DNA from: Cyclobacteriaceae bacterium | GTDB lineage: Bacteria > Bacteroidota > Bacteroidia > Cytophagales > Cyclobacteriaceae | NCBI GenBank assembly: GCA_025055435.1 | Contig: JANWWN010000010.1 | Coordinates: forward strand, 1 to 64,000 | Length of the DNA: 64,000 nucleotides | Direction: 5' to 3' | Part shown: in pieces, positions 35,997 through 43,569 of the stretch | Numbering within the stretch: the first letter of the stretch is position 1 | How the letters are laid out: every line of letters begins with the position of its first letter | Notes under the pieces: model-generated | Database searches by the model: none | Told to the model about the DNA's origin: nothing | What the model saw: the letters and a program-made list of their open reading frames with translations, nothing else | Translations under genes and position numbers: made by a program

Positions 35997-38150
35997 ATGA
36001 AGAAACTCATAACTGTCATTTTCCTGCTTTGCTTTAACCTTATTGTCCGTGCTGATGAGGGCATGTGGGTTTTATACCTGCTGGGCGATAAAGTGTATAA
36101 CGATATGGTGAAGAAAGGCTTGAAGTTAAGCAGGGAGCAGATATACAGCATGAACAAAGCCAGTTTAAAGGATGCCATTGTAATTTTTGGTGGAGGCTGT
36201 ACCGGAGAAGTAGTGAGCCGCGAAGGATTGATATTTACTAATCATCATTGCGGTTACGGTGCCATAGCCGCAGCCAGTTCGGTGGAAAAAAATTATCTGC
36301 GCGATGGCTTTTGGGCAAAATCCAAAAATGAAGAAATACCTGCGCCGTCATTGTCGGTTCAGTTTTTGGTACGCATTGAAGATGTTACGCCTTCGGTTGA
36401 AAAAGAACTGGCTGGCCTGAGCGGAAGTGCATGGAGTGCCAAACTGCAGGAGGTATCACAGCGCATCGTAAAGAATGCCACCGAAGGAACCGGATATGAA
36501 GCCCGCGTTGTACCCTTTTACCGCGGCAACCAGTTTTTGTTGTTCGTTTATGAACGCTACCGCGATGTGCGACTGGTAGGCACTCCGCCCGAAAGTATCG
36601 GCAAGTTTGGTGGTGATACGGATAACTGGGAGTGGCCGCGCCACACAGGCGACTTTGCCGTGTTCCGTGTGTATGCCGATAAAAACGGAAAACCGGCTGC
36701 CTATTCACCCGATAATGTTCCGCTTCGGCCCAAGTATCACCTGCCGGTATCCATTAAAGGTGTAAAAGAAAATGATTTTACCATGGTGTTGGGTTATCCG
36801 GGCAGCACAAACCGCTATGAAACATCTTATGGCGTTAAGCTGAAAACCGATGTGGAAAATCCGGCCATCGTCCGCCTGCGCGATGTACGCCTGCGGCTGA
36901 TGTTTGATGAGATGAAAAAAGACCCTGCCGTAAGGCTGCAACTTGCATCTTCGTATGCTTCGATAGCCAACTACTGGAAATTTTTTGACGGAGAAGCAAA
37001 ACAACTCCTCAAGTACGATGTGTACGGCCAGAAGAAAGCGGCTGAAGAAACATTTAAACAATGGGCCAAAGGCAAGCCGGAATATGAAAACCTGATGGCT
37101 GAGTTTGAAAAAGCATACGCAGCCTGGTTGCCCTATGCCAAACACCGTATCTATCTCAATGAAGGTATATTGGGGTCACCGTTGGCAGCTTACGGAGCCT
37201 CGCTGCTGGCTTTAGAGCGGGCATTAACACGAAAGCCCGCCAATCCGGAAGAAATAAATCGCATAGCGGAAAATGTAAACCGCGCGCGCACATCTTTCCT
37301 GGAAAACGAAAATAAGGCTTCAGATGAACGCATTTTGGCAGCTACCTGCCACATGTTTTACACCGACATCGCAAGGGATCAGCATCCGGAAGAATTTTTC
37401 CGGTGGCTACGCACAGCTTATGGTGATCCGCAAGATGAAAGCACGTACACCCGTTTTGCTTCCGATGTATTCAGAAAAACAATGATTTTAGATGATACGC
37501 GCTGGCAGCAGTTTATCAGCAAGCCCGATTCATCCACGCTGCAAAACGATCTGCTTTGCCGATATGTTTTTTCATTCATCAAAAATTACAACAATCGTTT
37601 CGGACTATACGCAGCTGAATTTAATAACCGCATTAACGACCTCGGGCGATTGTACATGAAAGGGATTATGCAGATGAACCCACAACTGGTATCGTACCCG
37701 GATGCCAACTTTACCATGCGCCTGAGTTACGGCAGTGTGAAACCGTACCGTCCGCGCGATGGGGTTATCTATGATTATACCTGTACAATAACCGGTGTAC
37801 TGGAAAAGTACAAACCGGGAGATTATGAGTTCGATTTACCCAAAGAATTGATTGAGGCAGCAAACAAAAAAGACTTTGGCATCTATAAAGATGCACGATT
37901 AAATAATCTGGTTGTTTGTTTCATTACCAATAACGACATCACCGGAGGTAACTCAGGGTCGCCTGTTTTAAACGGAAACGGAGAACTTATCGGCCTGGCC
38001 TTTGACGGCAACTACGAAGCACTAAGCCATAAAATTGCTTTCGATAAAGATATGAACCGCACCATTTGTGTGGATGTGCGCTACGTTTTGTGGTGCATTG
38101 ATAAACTGGGTGGAGCAAAGCATATCATCAACGAATTGACCCTCCGGTAG
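35997..38150 (+). CDS. S46-family dipeptidyl-peptidase, DPP7-type
   Basis: Periplasmic exopeptidase (717 residues) removing dipeptides. The signal peptide ends LIVRADEGMW; the mature N terminus (DEGMW) holds the substrate amino group in this family. The catalytic triad is His in TNHHCGYGAI, Asp in GGDTDNWEWPRHTGDF and Ser in GGNSGSPV. Eighteen residues after the Ser is a Gly (GLAFDGNYEAL), the position that is Gly in DPP7 and Arg in DPP11. This predicts preference for hydrophobic rather than acidic P1 residues. Confidence 0.92.
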   Translation: MKKLITVIFLLCFNLIVRADEGMWVLYLLGDKVYNDMVKKGLKLSREQIYSMNKASLKDAIVIFGGGCTGEVVSREGLIFTNHHCGYGAIAAASSVEKNYLRDGFWAKSKNEEIPAPSLSVQFLVRIEDVTPSVEKELAGLSGSAWSAKLQEVSQRIVKNATEGTGYEARVVPFYRGNQFLLFVYERYRDVRLVGTPPESIGKFGGDTDNWEWPRHTGDFAVFRVYADKNGKPAAYSPDNVPLRPKYHLPVSIKGVKENDFTMVLGYPGSTNRYETSYGVKLKTDVENPAIVRLRDVRLRLMFDEMKKDPAVRLQLASSYASIANYWKFFDGEAKQLLKYDVYGQKKAAEETFKQWAKGKPEYENLMAEFEKAYAAWLPYAKHRIYLNEGILGSPLAAYGASLLALERALTRKPANPEEINRIAENVNRARTSFLENENKASDERILAATCHMFYTDIARDQHPEEFFRWLRTAYGDPQDESTYTRFASDVFRKTMILDDTRWQQFISKPDSSTLQNDLLCRYVFSFIKNYNNRFGLYAAEFNNRINDLGRLYMKGIMQMNPQLVSYPDANFTMRLSYGSVKPYRPRDGVIYDYTCTITGVLEKYKPGDYEFDLPKELIEAANKKDFGIYKDARLNNLVVCFITNNDITGGNSGSPVLNGNGELIGLAFDGNYEALSHKIAFDKDMNRTICVDVRYVLWCIDKLGGAKHIINELTLR

Positions 38151-38172
38151 TTAACAGAATTTTCGGGTCATC

Positions 38173-38679
38173 TCAGTGAATCTGCCGGAGACTTATAAAA
38201 TTTTCTATCAGTTCAATGGCCTCCTGTACCGTCATGGCAATCAATATGCGGTACGTGCCGATCTTCCTGAAAAAAGAAAGTGTGAGTTCGTCAGGCCGGT
38301 AAAGAATAATTTTTTTTCCTGCTTTGATGGCTAAAGCCACTTCCGATGCGGTACCTGCCGCCATGCCCACTACGATCAGGATATGACTGGTAAGTACGTT
38401 GATGTTGTTGCGGGCGCTGCCTATTCCGGTAAGTATTTTAATACGGGCATAACGCGAGGCGCCAGCGGGAGTTTCCGAGGGCAGAATGCCGATGGTTAAT
38501 CCGCCGTGGTCGGAAGCACCCTTCAGGGCAGCTTCCATGACACCGAATTCACGGCCGCCCGTCAGCACAGCCCAGCCCTTGGCAGCTATGGCCGCACCCA
38601 GCTCGTAAGCCCACTCGTTTTCTTCAGGCCGGGCATTCTCACCCGGCCCCATGATACCAACTATGATTAACGGGTCCAC
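38173..38679 (-). CDS. SLOG-fold protein, TIGR00725 family
   Basis: Rossmann-like protein (168 residues) of the LOG/DprA-type nucleotide-binding superfamily. It begins IIVGIMGPGENARPEE and carries GWAVLTGGREFGVMEAALKGA and a glycine-rich loop GMAAGTASEVALAIKAGKK. The catalytic PGGxGTxxE of cytokinin-forming LOG enzymes appears as GTASE, so hydrolysis is uncertain. The GTG start is chosen because the first strand (LIIVGIMG) would be lost with the next Met. A promoter lies only 4 bp upstream. Confidence 0.75.
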   Translation of the reverse strand: MDPLIIVGIMGPGENARPEENEWAYELGAAIAAKGWAVLTGGREFGVMEAALKGASDHGGLTIGILPSETPAGASRYARIKILTGIGSARNNINVLTSHILIVVGMAAGTASEVALAIKAGKKIILYRPDELTLSFFRKIGTYRILIAMTVQEAIELIENFISLRQIH

Positions 38680-38683
38680 GCGT

Positions 38684-38713
38684 TAAAGGTAAATGAATAG
38701 ACTTTTACAACAA
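38684..38713 (-). promoter_or_regulatory. Promoter of the SLOG gene, nearly leaderless
   Basis: Minus strand: TTG (38713-38711), 19-nt spacer, TACCTTTA (38691-38684), one mismatch to TAnnTTTG. The GTG start codon begins four bases later, so the transcript would start at or within the start codon. Confidence 0.6.
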
Positions 38714-38738
38714 GCGTTAGGTAAACACGTTGGTGTGT

Positions 38739-39386
38739 TTAATGGCTGCAGGCACAGTAGCGTTGCGATGATGCTTTTTCAAAACATTCCTTACCTTCTT
38801 TAAAGGAGAACCAGGCCAGACCGAGCGAACCGGCCGCATCAAAGTAAGGAACACGGGTAAGCTCGTACAGTCCGCTGGCTGCTAACAACACAAGCGACAT
38901 GTACACACATACCTGTGTGCAGTTGGCATCGGCCAATATGGCTTCACTGTTCAGCTTTCGGCCTACGTTGCGCTTTGCCCGAATAAGTGCAAGCATTACC
39001 AAAATACTCACCACGGATATGATTACGCCCCAAAAAGTGGATTCCGGCTTTTGGCCGGTTACAATGACCAGAACAGCACCTGCAATGAGTCCGGCTACAA
39101 GCAGGTAAAAGGCAGTGCCCGTAATGCGCAGTGCAGTGCGCTCAAAATTATCCGGGTGTGTTGCCGGAGCATTTCGTATGCGCAACACCATGTGCATAAT
39201 GCCGATACCCGAAATCATTTCGATAAAGCTATCCACCCCAAAGCCAAACAGGGTAAGTGTTTCGTCCTCGTAGCCCAGCCAGGTAGCCAACAGGCCTTCG
39301 GCAAGATTATACACAATGGTGAATATGGCCAGCAGTAATGCTGCAGAGTAAAGTTTTTTATTTTCTGTTGAGAGGTGATTCACCAT
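38739..39386 (-). CDS. CDF-type cation transporter, membrane domain only
   Basis: Integral membrane protein (215 residues) with about six helices resembling cation diffusion facilitator transporters: LLLAIFTIVYNLAEG, FGVDSFIEMISGIGIMHMVLRI and a late DANCTQVCVYMSLVLLAAS helix. The C-terminal cytoplasmic metal-sensing domain of full CDF proteins is absent; the protein ends in a short tail with Cys and His (YCACSH). The cargo ion cannot be read from sequence. A TACCTTTG box lies directly before the start codon. Confidence 0.75.
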   Translation of the reverse strand: MVNHLSTENKKLYSAALLLAIFTIVYNLAEGLLATWLGYEDETLTLFGFGVDSFIEMISGIGIMHMVLRIRNAPATHPDNFERTALRITGTAFYLLVAGLIAGAVLVIVTGQKPESTFWGVIISVVSILVMLALIRAKRNVGRKLNSEAILADANCTQVCVYMSLVLLAASGLYELTRVPYFDAAGSLGLAWFSFKEGKECFEKASSQRYCACSH

Positions 39387-39387
39387 A

Positions 39388-39395
39388 CAAAGGTA
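39388..39395 (-). promoter_or_regulatory. Promoter -7 box before the cation transporter gene
   Basis: TACCTTTG on the minus strand, exact consensus, ending only two bases before the ATG at 39386. A TTTC occurs 21 nt upstream in place of TTTG. The message would be leaderless or start within the first codon. Confidence 0.5.
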
Positions 39396-39446
39396 AGGCC
39401 TGGCCTGAACAGTTCCGAAACTTGCTCAAATGCACCAGGGCACCAT

Positions 39447-39809
39447 TCAGTTTCTTTTTTTTCTTATCTCAACACTTGCGCGTTTGCATTTACCTCCGAT
39501 AGGAGGATTGATTTTAGAGATTTTTAAATACACTTCGGTAACGGAGGGCAACAGTGTAAAAACGGATTCAATAATATCACCGGCAACCTTTTCGAGCAGG
39601 TGCGAAGGTTTTTCCATTTCATTTTTCACCAGCCGGAAAAGGGTCTCGTAATTAACAGCATTGGCCAGGCTGTCCGTTTGCGCCGCAATTGTAACATCAG
39701 TTTCTACCGATATATCTACCTCAAACCAGTTGCCCGACTCACGCTCGTGCGGATATACGCCATGAAAGGCATGAAACTCCAGTCCTTCCAGGGTTATGCG
39801 ACCGTTCAT
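39447..39809 (-). CDS. folB: Dihydroneopterin aldolase
   Basis: Folate-pathway enzyme (120 residues) cleaving dihydroneopterin to hydroxymethyl-dihydropterin. It has the family features LEGLEFHAFHGVYPHERESG with the substrate-binding Glu, VNYETLFRLVKNEM, and a C-terminal PPIGGKCKRASVEI with the conserved Lys. The ATG overlaps the stop of the DivIVA-like gene (ATGA), so the two are translated as a pair. No other fol gene is nearby. Confidence 0.92.
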   Translation of the reverse strand: MNGRITLEGLEFHAFHGVYPHERESGNWFEVDISVETDVTIAAQTDSLANAVNYETLFRLVKNEMEKPSHLLEKVAGDIIESVFTLLPSVTEVYLKISKINPPIGGKCKRASVEIRKKRN

Positions 39810-40522
39810 CCTATTTCATCAAAGAACGATGTAAGTACCGGCTGTGGCTTTTCGGCTTCGGCTTTGTGTGCTTTTGGTTTTACTTCCGACAATTCCGGCG
39901 CCTTTGGTTGTTCATCAAATGGCTCCTCTGCTAACGGTGTAGCGGTTAACTCCTGATGTTCGGCCAGCGATATTTTATTGATATGGGCATCGGCATCAAA
40001 CTGGGGTTGGGAAGCTCGTAAGCGTTCGGAGCGGTCGAGGGTATCTTCGGCAATGCGCCTTAACTCCGATAACAGATTTTCGCGAACATCCTGCAACTTT
40101 TTATAATTATCAGCCAGCGCCCTCAAACGCACATCCATTTCGGCAAGTAATTGCCGCGAGCGAAGCTCGGCTGCATCGGTTATTTTTTTTGCCTGCGCGC
40201 GGGCTTCGTTAAGTGTGGTTTCGGCCTTCAACTGGGCTTCGCGAATTAACAACTCGGCCTGCTGCCGCGACTGCTCAATAAGACTGGTACCTGTATCTTC
40301 GGCTGTTTTTAAGGTTTTAAATAAGGAGTTTTCCACTTCGCGCATGCGGGCCACCTCTTTTTCGGAGGCTTCGAGCTTTAGTTTCAGCTCACGGGTTTCA
40401 TCCAGCAACCGTTCCCATTCCTGCGAAAGGGTAAGTAAAAAGGCATTCACCTCATCTTTGTCGTAGCCGCGGAAATTCTTTTCGAATGTTCGCTGGCGGA
40501 TTTCAAGCGGTGTGATTTTCAT
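39806..40522 (-). CDS. DivIVA-domain coiled-coil protein
   Basis: Cytoplasmic protein of 238 residues. The first 35 residues match the DivIVA lipid-binding head (ITPLEIRQRTFEKNFRGYDKDEVNAFL) with the conserved Arg/Phe turn, followed by a long coiled coil (about 40-165), then a Pro/Glu-rich tail. DivIVA homologues mark membrane curvature or cell poles in Gram-positives; a role in Bacteroidota is not established. It is coupled to folB by a four-base overlap and separated from the WD40 gene by 56 bp on the same strand. Confidence 0.85.
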   Translation of the reverse strand: MKITPLEIRQRTFEKNFRGYDKDEVNAFLLTLSQEWERLLDETRELKLKLEASEKEVARMREVENSLFKTLKTAEDTGTSLIEQSRQQAELLIREAQLKAETTLNEARAQAKKITDAAELRSRQLLAEMDVRLRALADNYKKLQDVRENLLSELRRIAEDTLDRSERLRASQPQFDADAHINKISLAEHQELTATPLAEEPFDEQPKAPELSEVKPKAHKAEAEKPQPVLTSFFDEIG

Positions 40523-40578
40523 AGCACTCGGGTTAGTATAAAAAATGGTTAAGGCCGCAAAAAGTTTAGAGCGGTACT

Positions 40579-41487
40579 TTAATCCTTTACTTCAATCTGC
40601 CATACCGAAAGCGTGCGGTCATCTCCGGCGCTAATCAGATAATCCGGGTCATTTAACCAAAGCAACCGATTAACCGAAGTTCCGTGGCCGGCGTGACGCG
40701 CCCGGTCAATTACTTTCAGCAGGGTAAGCGTGGGCAACTCCCACACCTTTATCGATTTATCCAGGCTACAAGTTACAAAATGTTTCTTATCCGGGCTAAA
40801 TTCCAGGTGATTTATCGCATACATATGAGCAACCACCTCGCCCAGGCAGGTGTAGTTTTCATGAACACTCCAGGCTTTTATGCGGGCATCGCGGCCGGCA
40901 GAAAGCAAATAAGCATTCGATGGCGTATAACGCACAGTGAATACAGAGTTGCTGTGCCCGTGCAATTCATGTTTTTGCTCCAGTGTTTCCAAATCAAAAA
41001 TCCGGATGTGCCAGTCGCTGTAACCTGCGGCCATCTCGCCGGTGGCTGAGTTGATACTCAGGCACCGCAAACTTTTATCCGATGCCCTTACCTGTTTGAT
41101 GATGCGTAGGGAGGGAATATGGATAGCCGTAAGCGTACCATCGCCCGAGCCGGCAAAGAGGATATCATTCCACGATTGAAGGGTAAACACGGCTGAGTCA
41201 GTAAATTTTAGCGAGCCGGCTTCTCTTTTGTTTTGCCAGTCGAGTACATGTATGCCTTCAAAGTTGTGTCCGGCAATCAGCATGTTTTTCCACAGGTACA
41301 GCGCATAGACTGGGTTACTCACCTGCGCAAGTATCTTGCCTTCTTCCGGCTGCGTCAGATCCCATTGTACCACCATGCCATCGCCACCGGCACTGAAAAA
41401 AACGCCTGACTGGCCGGCGGGAGCGAGCGCGTAAATACTGTCGCGATGACCTGCTAAAGTGAGTAAACGATGAACCGAAACAGGCAT
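40579..41487 (-). CDS. WD40-repeat beta-propeller protein
   Basis: Cytoplasmic propeller of 302 residues with about seven WD40-like blades. Clear examples are GHRDSIYALAPAGQSGVFFS with VVQWDL, LFAGSGDGTLTAIHI, GHSNSVFTVRYTPSNAYLLS with IKAWSV, and LEFSPDKKHFVTCSLDKS with IKVWEL. It is a scaffold for protein contacts, partner unknown. I use the ATG at 41487 because the longer upstream frame overlaps the promoter and 5' end of the divergent transferase gene. Confidence 0.85.
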   Translation of the reverse strand: MPVSVHRLLTLAGHRDSIYALAPAGQSGVFFSAGGDGMVVQWDLTQPEEGKILAQVSNPVYALYLWKNMLIAGHNFEGIHVLDWQNKREAGSLKFTDSAVFTLQSWNDILFAGSGDGTLTAIHIPSLRIIKQVRASDKSLRCLSINSATGEMAAGYSDWHIRIFDLETLEQKHELHGHSNSVFTVRYTPSNAYLLSAGRDARIKAWSVHENYTCLGEVVAHMYAINHLEFSPDKKHFVTCSLDKSIKVWELPTLTLLKVIDRARHAGHGTSVNRLLWLNDPDYLISAGDDRTLSVWQIEVKD

Positions 41488-41543
41488 GAATGTGAAGTAA
41501 AAATTAATTTTTGCAACTTGGGCGGGCAAAGTTCACGAAGTGT

Positions 41544-42170
41544 ATGGCAATTATCCAAAAAGAAACTTCTAACGGAAGGGCCTTGGGTGTGTGGAAAATT
41601 GAGGAAGATGAGAATGAATTGTTGAGTCAGACCATCGGTTTAGATGGTATACCGGATAAACTTCGGCATCCCAACCGCAGGCTTGAATTTGTGGCCGGAC
41701 GTGCTTTGGTACGTCATTTAATGCAGGAGCTGGGTGAGCCGTTTGAGGGAGTTACTTCAAACGAGCACGGTAAACCCATTATCAAAAACAGTTCGTGTCA
41801 GGTTTCTCTCACGCACTCATTTCCTTACGTGGCTTCACTGGTTGATGTGGACAAACCGGCCGGAATAGACCTTGAACTGGTAAACTACCGCCTGCTTAAA
41901 ATGGCACCCCGGCTTTTTCATGTTTCGGAACTGCGGGACGCCGGGCGCAATCCGGTAAAACATACTATTATCTGGAGCGGGAAAGAAACGCTGATGAAGA
42001 TATACGGTAAACGCGATGTGGTGTTTTCCGAGCATTTGCGTATCGAACCGTTTAACCTTAACAAAGAAGGCGGTGAGTTGATCGGACATATTTTGATTGA
42101 AGGAGCGGAGGCCCGGATTCCGCTGGCTTACCGGCTAATTGATAACTACGTGCTTGTATTTACCCGCTGA
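41544..42170 (+). CDS. 4'-phosphopantetheinyl transferase superfamily protein
   Basis: Enzyme of 208 residues that transfers phosphopantetheine from CoA to carrier proteins. It has the two superfamily motifs: AGIDLELV with magnesium-binding Asp/Glu, and WSGKETLMKIYGK corresponding to WxxKEAxxK. The length suits Sfp/EntD-type rather than AcpS-type enzymes. Which carrier protein it modifies is not evident; no NRPS or PKS is in the window. The ATG at 41544 is preferred to an upstream in-frame start that would add residues within the divergent promoter region. One base overlaps the next gene. Confidence 0.88.
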   Translation: MAIIQKETSNGRALGVWKIEEDENELLSQTIGLDGIPDKLRHPNRRLEFVAGRALVRHLMQELGEPFEGVTSNEHGKPIIKNSSCQVSLTHSFPYVASLVDVDKPAGIDLELVNYRLLKMAPRLFHVSELRDAGRNPVKHTIIWSGKETLMKIYGKRDVVFSEHLRIEPFNLNKEGGELIGHILIEGAEARIPLAYRLIDNYVLVFTR

Positions 42171-42736
42171 TGATGGTCAGGTGCACTCTTTTCATTTCGT
42201 TCATAGGCTGGTGCACTTGTGCTAAGGCACAAATCATCGAGAACTTTACATTAACCGATGTGCGATTCGATAAGCCGGTGTCCCTGCGTGATTATTCCGG
42301 ACATCCGGCTGTCGTGGTAATTTTTACGAGCAACAACTGTGCTTTTGATGAACACTACCGCAGTCGCATCATTCACATGGCCGAAAAATACCGGCAGCGC
42401 GTACCGTTTTTGCTTGTTAACAGTTATACCGAAGCCGATGAGTCGGTCGAAAAAATGAAATCGCTTCATGCTGAAATGGGATTTGAAGTTCCTTATCTGG
42501 CCGATAAGCAACAACTGGTAATGCATTTGCTTCAAGCCCGCAAGAGTCCGGAGTGCGTTTTGCTAAAACCAGCCAATGGCAAATTTACTGTGGTTTACCG
42601 CGGAGCCATTGACGACAGCCCGCAGATGGAAGAAGCCATAAAACATGCCTGGCTAAGCGATGCCATCGAAGCAGTATTATCCGGTAAAAACATAGTAACG
42701 AAAGAACAACGCCCAGTTGGCTGTGCTATTGACTGA
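42170..42736 (+). CDS. Exported peroxiredoxin/thioredoxin-like protein
   Basis: Secreted AhpC/TSA-like fold protein (188 residues). Signal peptide FISFIGWCTCAKAQ, then FTLTDVRFDKPVSLRDYSGHPAVVVIFTS, with a single Cys in SNNCAFDEHYRS where thioredoxins have CxxC. The ResA/TlpA disulfide pair is therefore missing, and it may act as a one-Cys peroxiredoxin-like redox protein or be non-enzymatic. A second ATG one codon in (42173) could be the start. It is in one unit with the phosphopantetheinyl transferase (one-base overlap). Confidence 0.75.
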   Translation: MMVRCTLFISFIGWCTCAKAQIIENFTLTDVRFDKPVSLRDYSGHPAVVVIFTSNNCAFDEHYRSRIIHMAEKYRQRVPFLLVNSYTEADESVEKMKSLHAEMGFEVPYLADKQQLVMHLLQARKSPECVLLKPANGKFTVVYRGAIDDSPQMEEAIKHAWLSDAIEAVLSGKNIVTKEQRPVGCAID

Positions 42737-42807
42737 TGATTTGAAATGCCTTCGTTGATGGATGGAGGCTGCCAGATAAACAATGCAAAACAGCTTTTAC
42801 ATAAATA

Positions 42808-42885
42808 ACCATGTCTGAATACCATGGACTCTATAACCGATTAACCATGGACTAATAAACCATGGACCATTTAGCTATTGACCAT
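42808..42885. repeat. Degenerate short repeats (ACCATGGAC units) between convergent genes
   Basis: ACCATGTCT, ACCATGGACT (42821), ACCATGGACT (42844), ACCATGGACC (42859) and GACCAT (42880) occur within 80 bp, with a loose period near 7 bp and A/T-rich spacers. They fill the gap between two convergent genes and run slightly into the 3' end of the lipoprotein gene. No coding function is apparent. Confidence 0.6.
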
Positions 42886-43291
42886 CCTCCGAACCCTTCT
42901 TAATTGCATCGAGCATCAGCTCTTTTACCCGGGTAACACGCTCTACTTCATTTTCCAGATAAATACGAAGTGAATCGCCTTCATAGTATTCCGGGTGATA
43001 TTCATGCATCCAGTTCATCATGGCCCTGGAGGCTGAATCGAGCAGGGCTATCTTTTGTTCCAGCTCCTTTCTCTTTTCTTCAGCCAGGTCTTTACTGTTC
43101 TTTAGTTTTTCCTGAAGCTGACGTTTGATTTTTTGAATTTCATCCATACGCGGCATCACCTCATCATGAATGTCCATCACCTTATCGTACAGATACTGGA
43201 AGGGCTCTTCAGTCTTTTTTTCCTGCTTATTACCTGAACCCGAGCAGGCAGCTATCATAAATAGGAAAATCAAAAGATACAGATGTCGCAT
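42875..43291 (-). CDS. Small coiled-coil lipoprotein, function unknown
   Basis: Lipoprotein of 138 residues. The signal LYLLIFLFMIAACSGSG gives a lipobox Cys, followed by a charged linker and an amphipathic, largely helical body (IQKIKRQLQEKLKNSKDLAEEKRKEL). No domain is recognised. Similar short Lys/Glu-rich lipoproteins are common in Bacteroidota and are sometimes labelled viral A-type inclusion protein without functional basis. The promoter lies opposite and close to the phe leader. Confidence 0.7.
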   Translation of the reverse strand: MRHLYLLIFLFMIAACSGSGNKQEKKTEEPFQYLYDKVMDIHDEVMPRMDEIQKIKRQLQEKLKNSKDLAEEKRKELEQKIALLDSASRAMMNWMHEYHPEYYEGDSLRIYLENEVERVTRVKELMLDAIKKGSEDGQ

Positions 43292-43311
43292 GGCAACTAT
43301 ATTTTGATTAA

Positions 43312-43319
43312 CAAAGGTA
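43312..43319 (-). promoter_or_regulatory. Promoter -7 box of the lipoprotein gene
   Basis: Exact TACCTTTG on the minus strand, 20 bp before the ATG of the coiled-coil lipoprotein. No TTTG is found at 19-21 nt upstream. It stands 11 bp from the phe leader block, so the two promoters are closely divergent. Confidence 0.5.
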
Positions 43320-43330
43320 GCACTCAGGCA

Positions 43331-43362
43331 TTACCTAACGTTCATTTGGATAAAAATTTTTT
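43331..43362 (+). promoter_or_regulatory. Conserved leader block upstream of phe operon
   Basis: TTACCTAACGTTCATTTGG followed by ATAAAAATTTTTT. It matches the ilv and leu blocks in TACCTAAC, CATTTG and the TAAAAA-TTTTT tract, with three extra bases between the first two parts. It lies about 60 bp before the leader ORF. Confidence 0.5.
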
Positions 43363-43420
43363 AAAAGGAGTTGTATTGTATCAAAAAATCATCTTTCTTT
43401 CGGGCGTTGGCAGAGACTTT

Positions 43421-43492
43421 ATGTTCAGCAACAAGTGGTTTTACTTTTATTATTTCTTTTTTCACCCTTCGCCGGGATGGATGAGGAAGTAA
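43421..43492 (+). CDS. phe operon leader peptide (attenuator)
   Basis: A 23-residue ORF (ATG 43421, TAA 43490-43492) with the core WFYFYYFFFH, i.e. five Phe and three Tyr codons among nine consecutive codons, plus one more Phe near the start. It lies directly upstream of prephenate dehydratase, as does the pheA leader peptide (PheL) of E. coli. Its last codons encode CCGGGAT (43472-43478), which can pair with GTCCCGG of the terminator 5' arm. Ribosome stalling for lack of charged tRNA-Phe or tRNA-Tyr would leave that segment free. A longer in-frame open stretch upstream has no sign of coding. Confidence 0.87.
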   Translation: MFSNKWFYFYYFFFHPSPGWMRK

Positions 43493-43524
43493 CTTGTTGT
43501 TGACAAAACAATACAACTCAGGAA

Positions 43525-43556
43525 GTCCCGGACAAAAATCCGGGACTTTTTGTTTT
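43525..43556 (+). terminator. phe attenuator: intrinsic terminator with alternative antiterminator
   Basis: Stem GTCCCGGA (43525-43532), loop CAAAAA, stem TCCGGGAC (43539-43546), then TTTTTGTTTT. CCGGGAT at 43472-43478 can pair with GTCCCGG at 43525-43531 (one G-U), and the intervening GTTGTTG and CAATACAAC can extend this into a longer antiterminator helix. Confidence 0.87.
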
Positions 43557-43569
43557 AGGGTGTTTTACT

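Noticed and set aside
43283-43492. 69-codon ORF as a small gene
   Set aside because: Only its last 24 codons have a clear role as the phe leader. The upstream part covers the divergent promoter and the conserved leader block.
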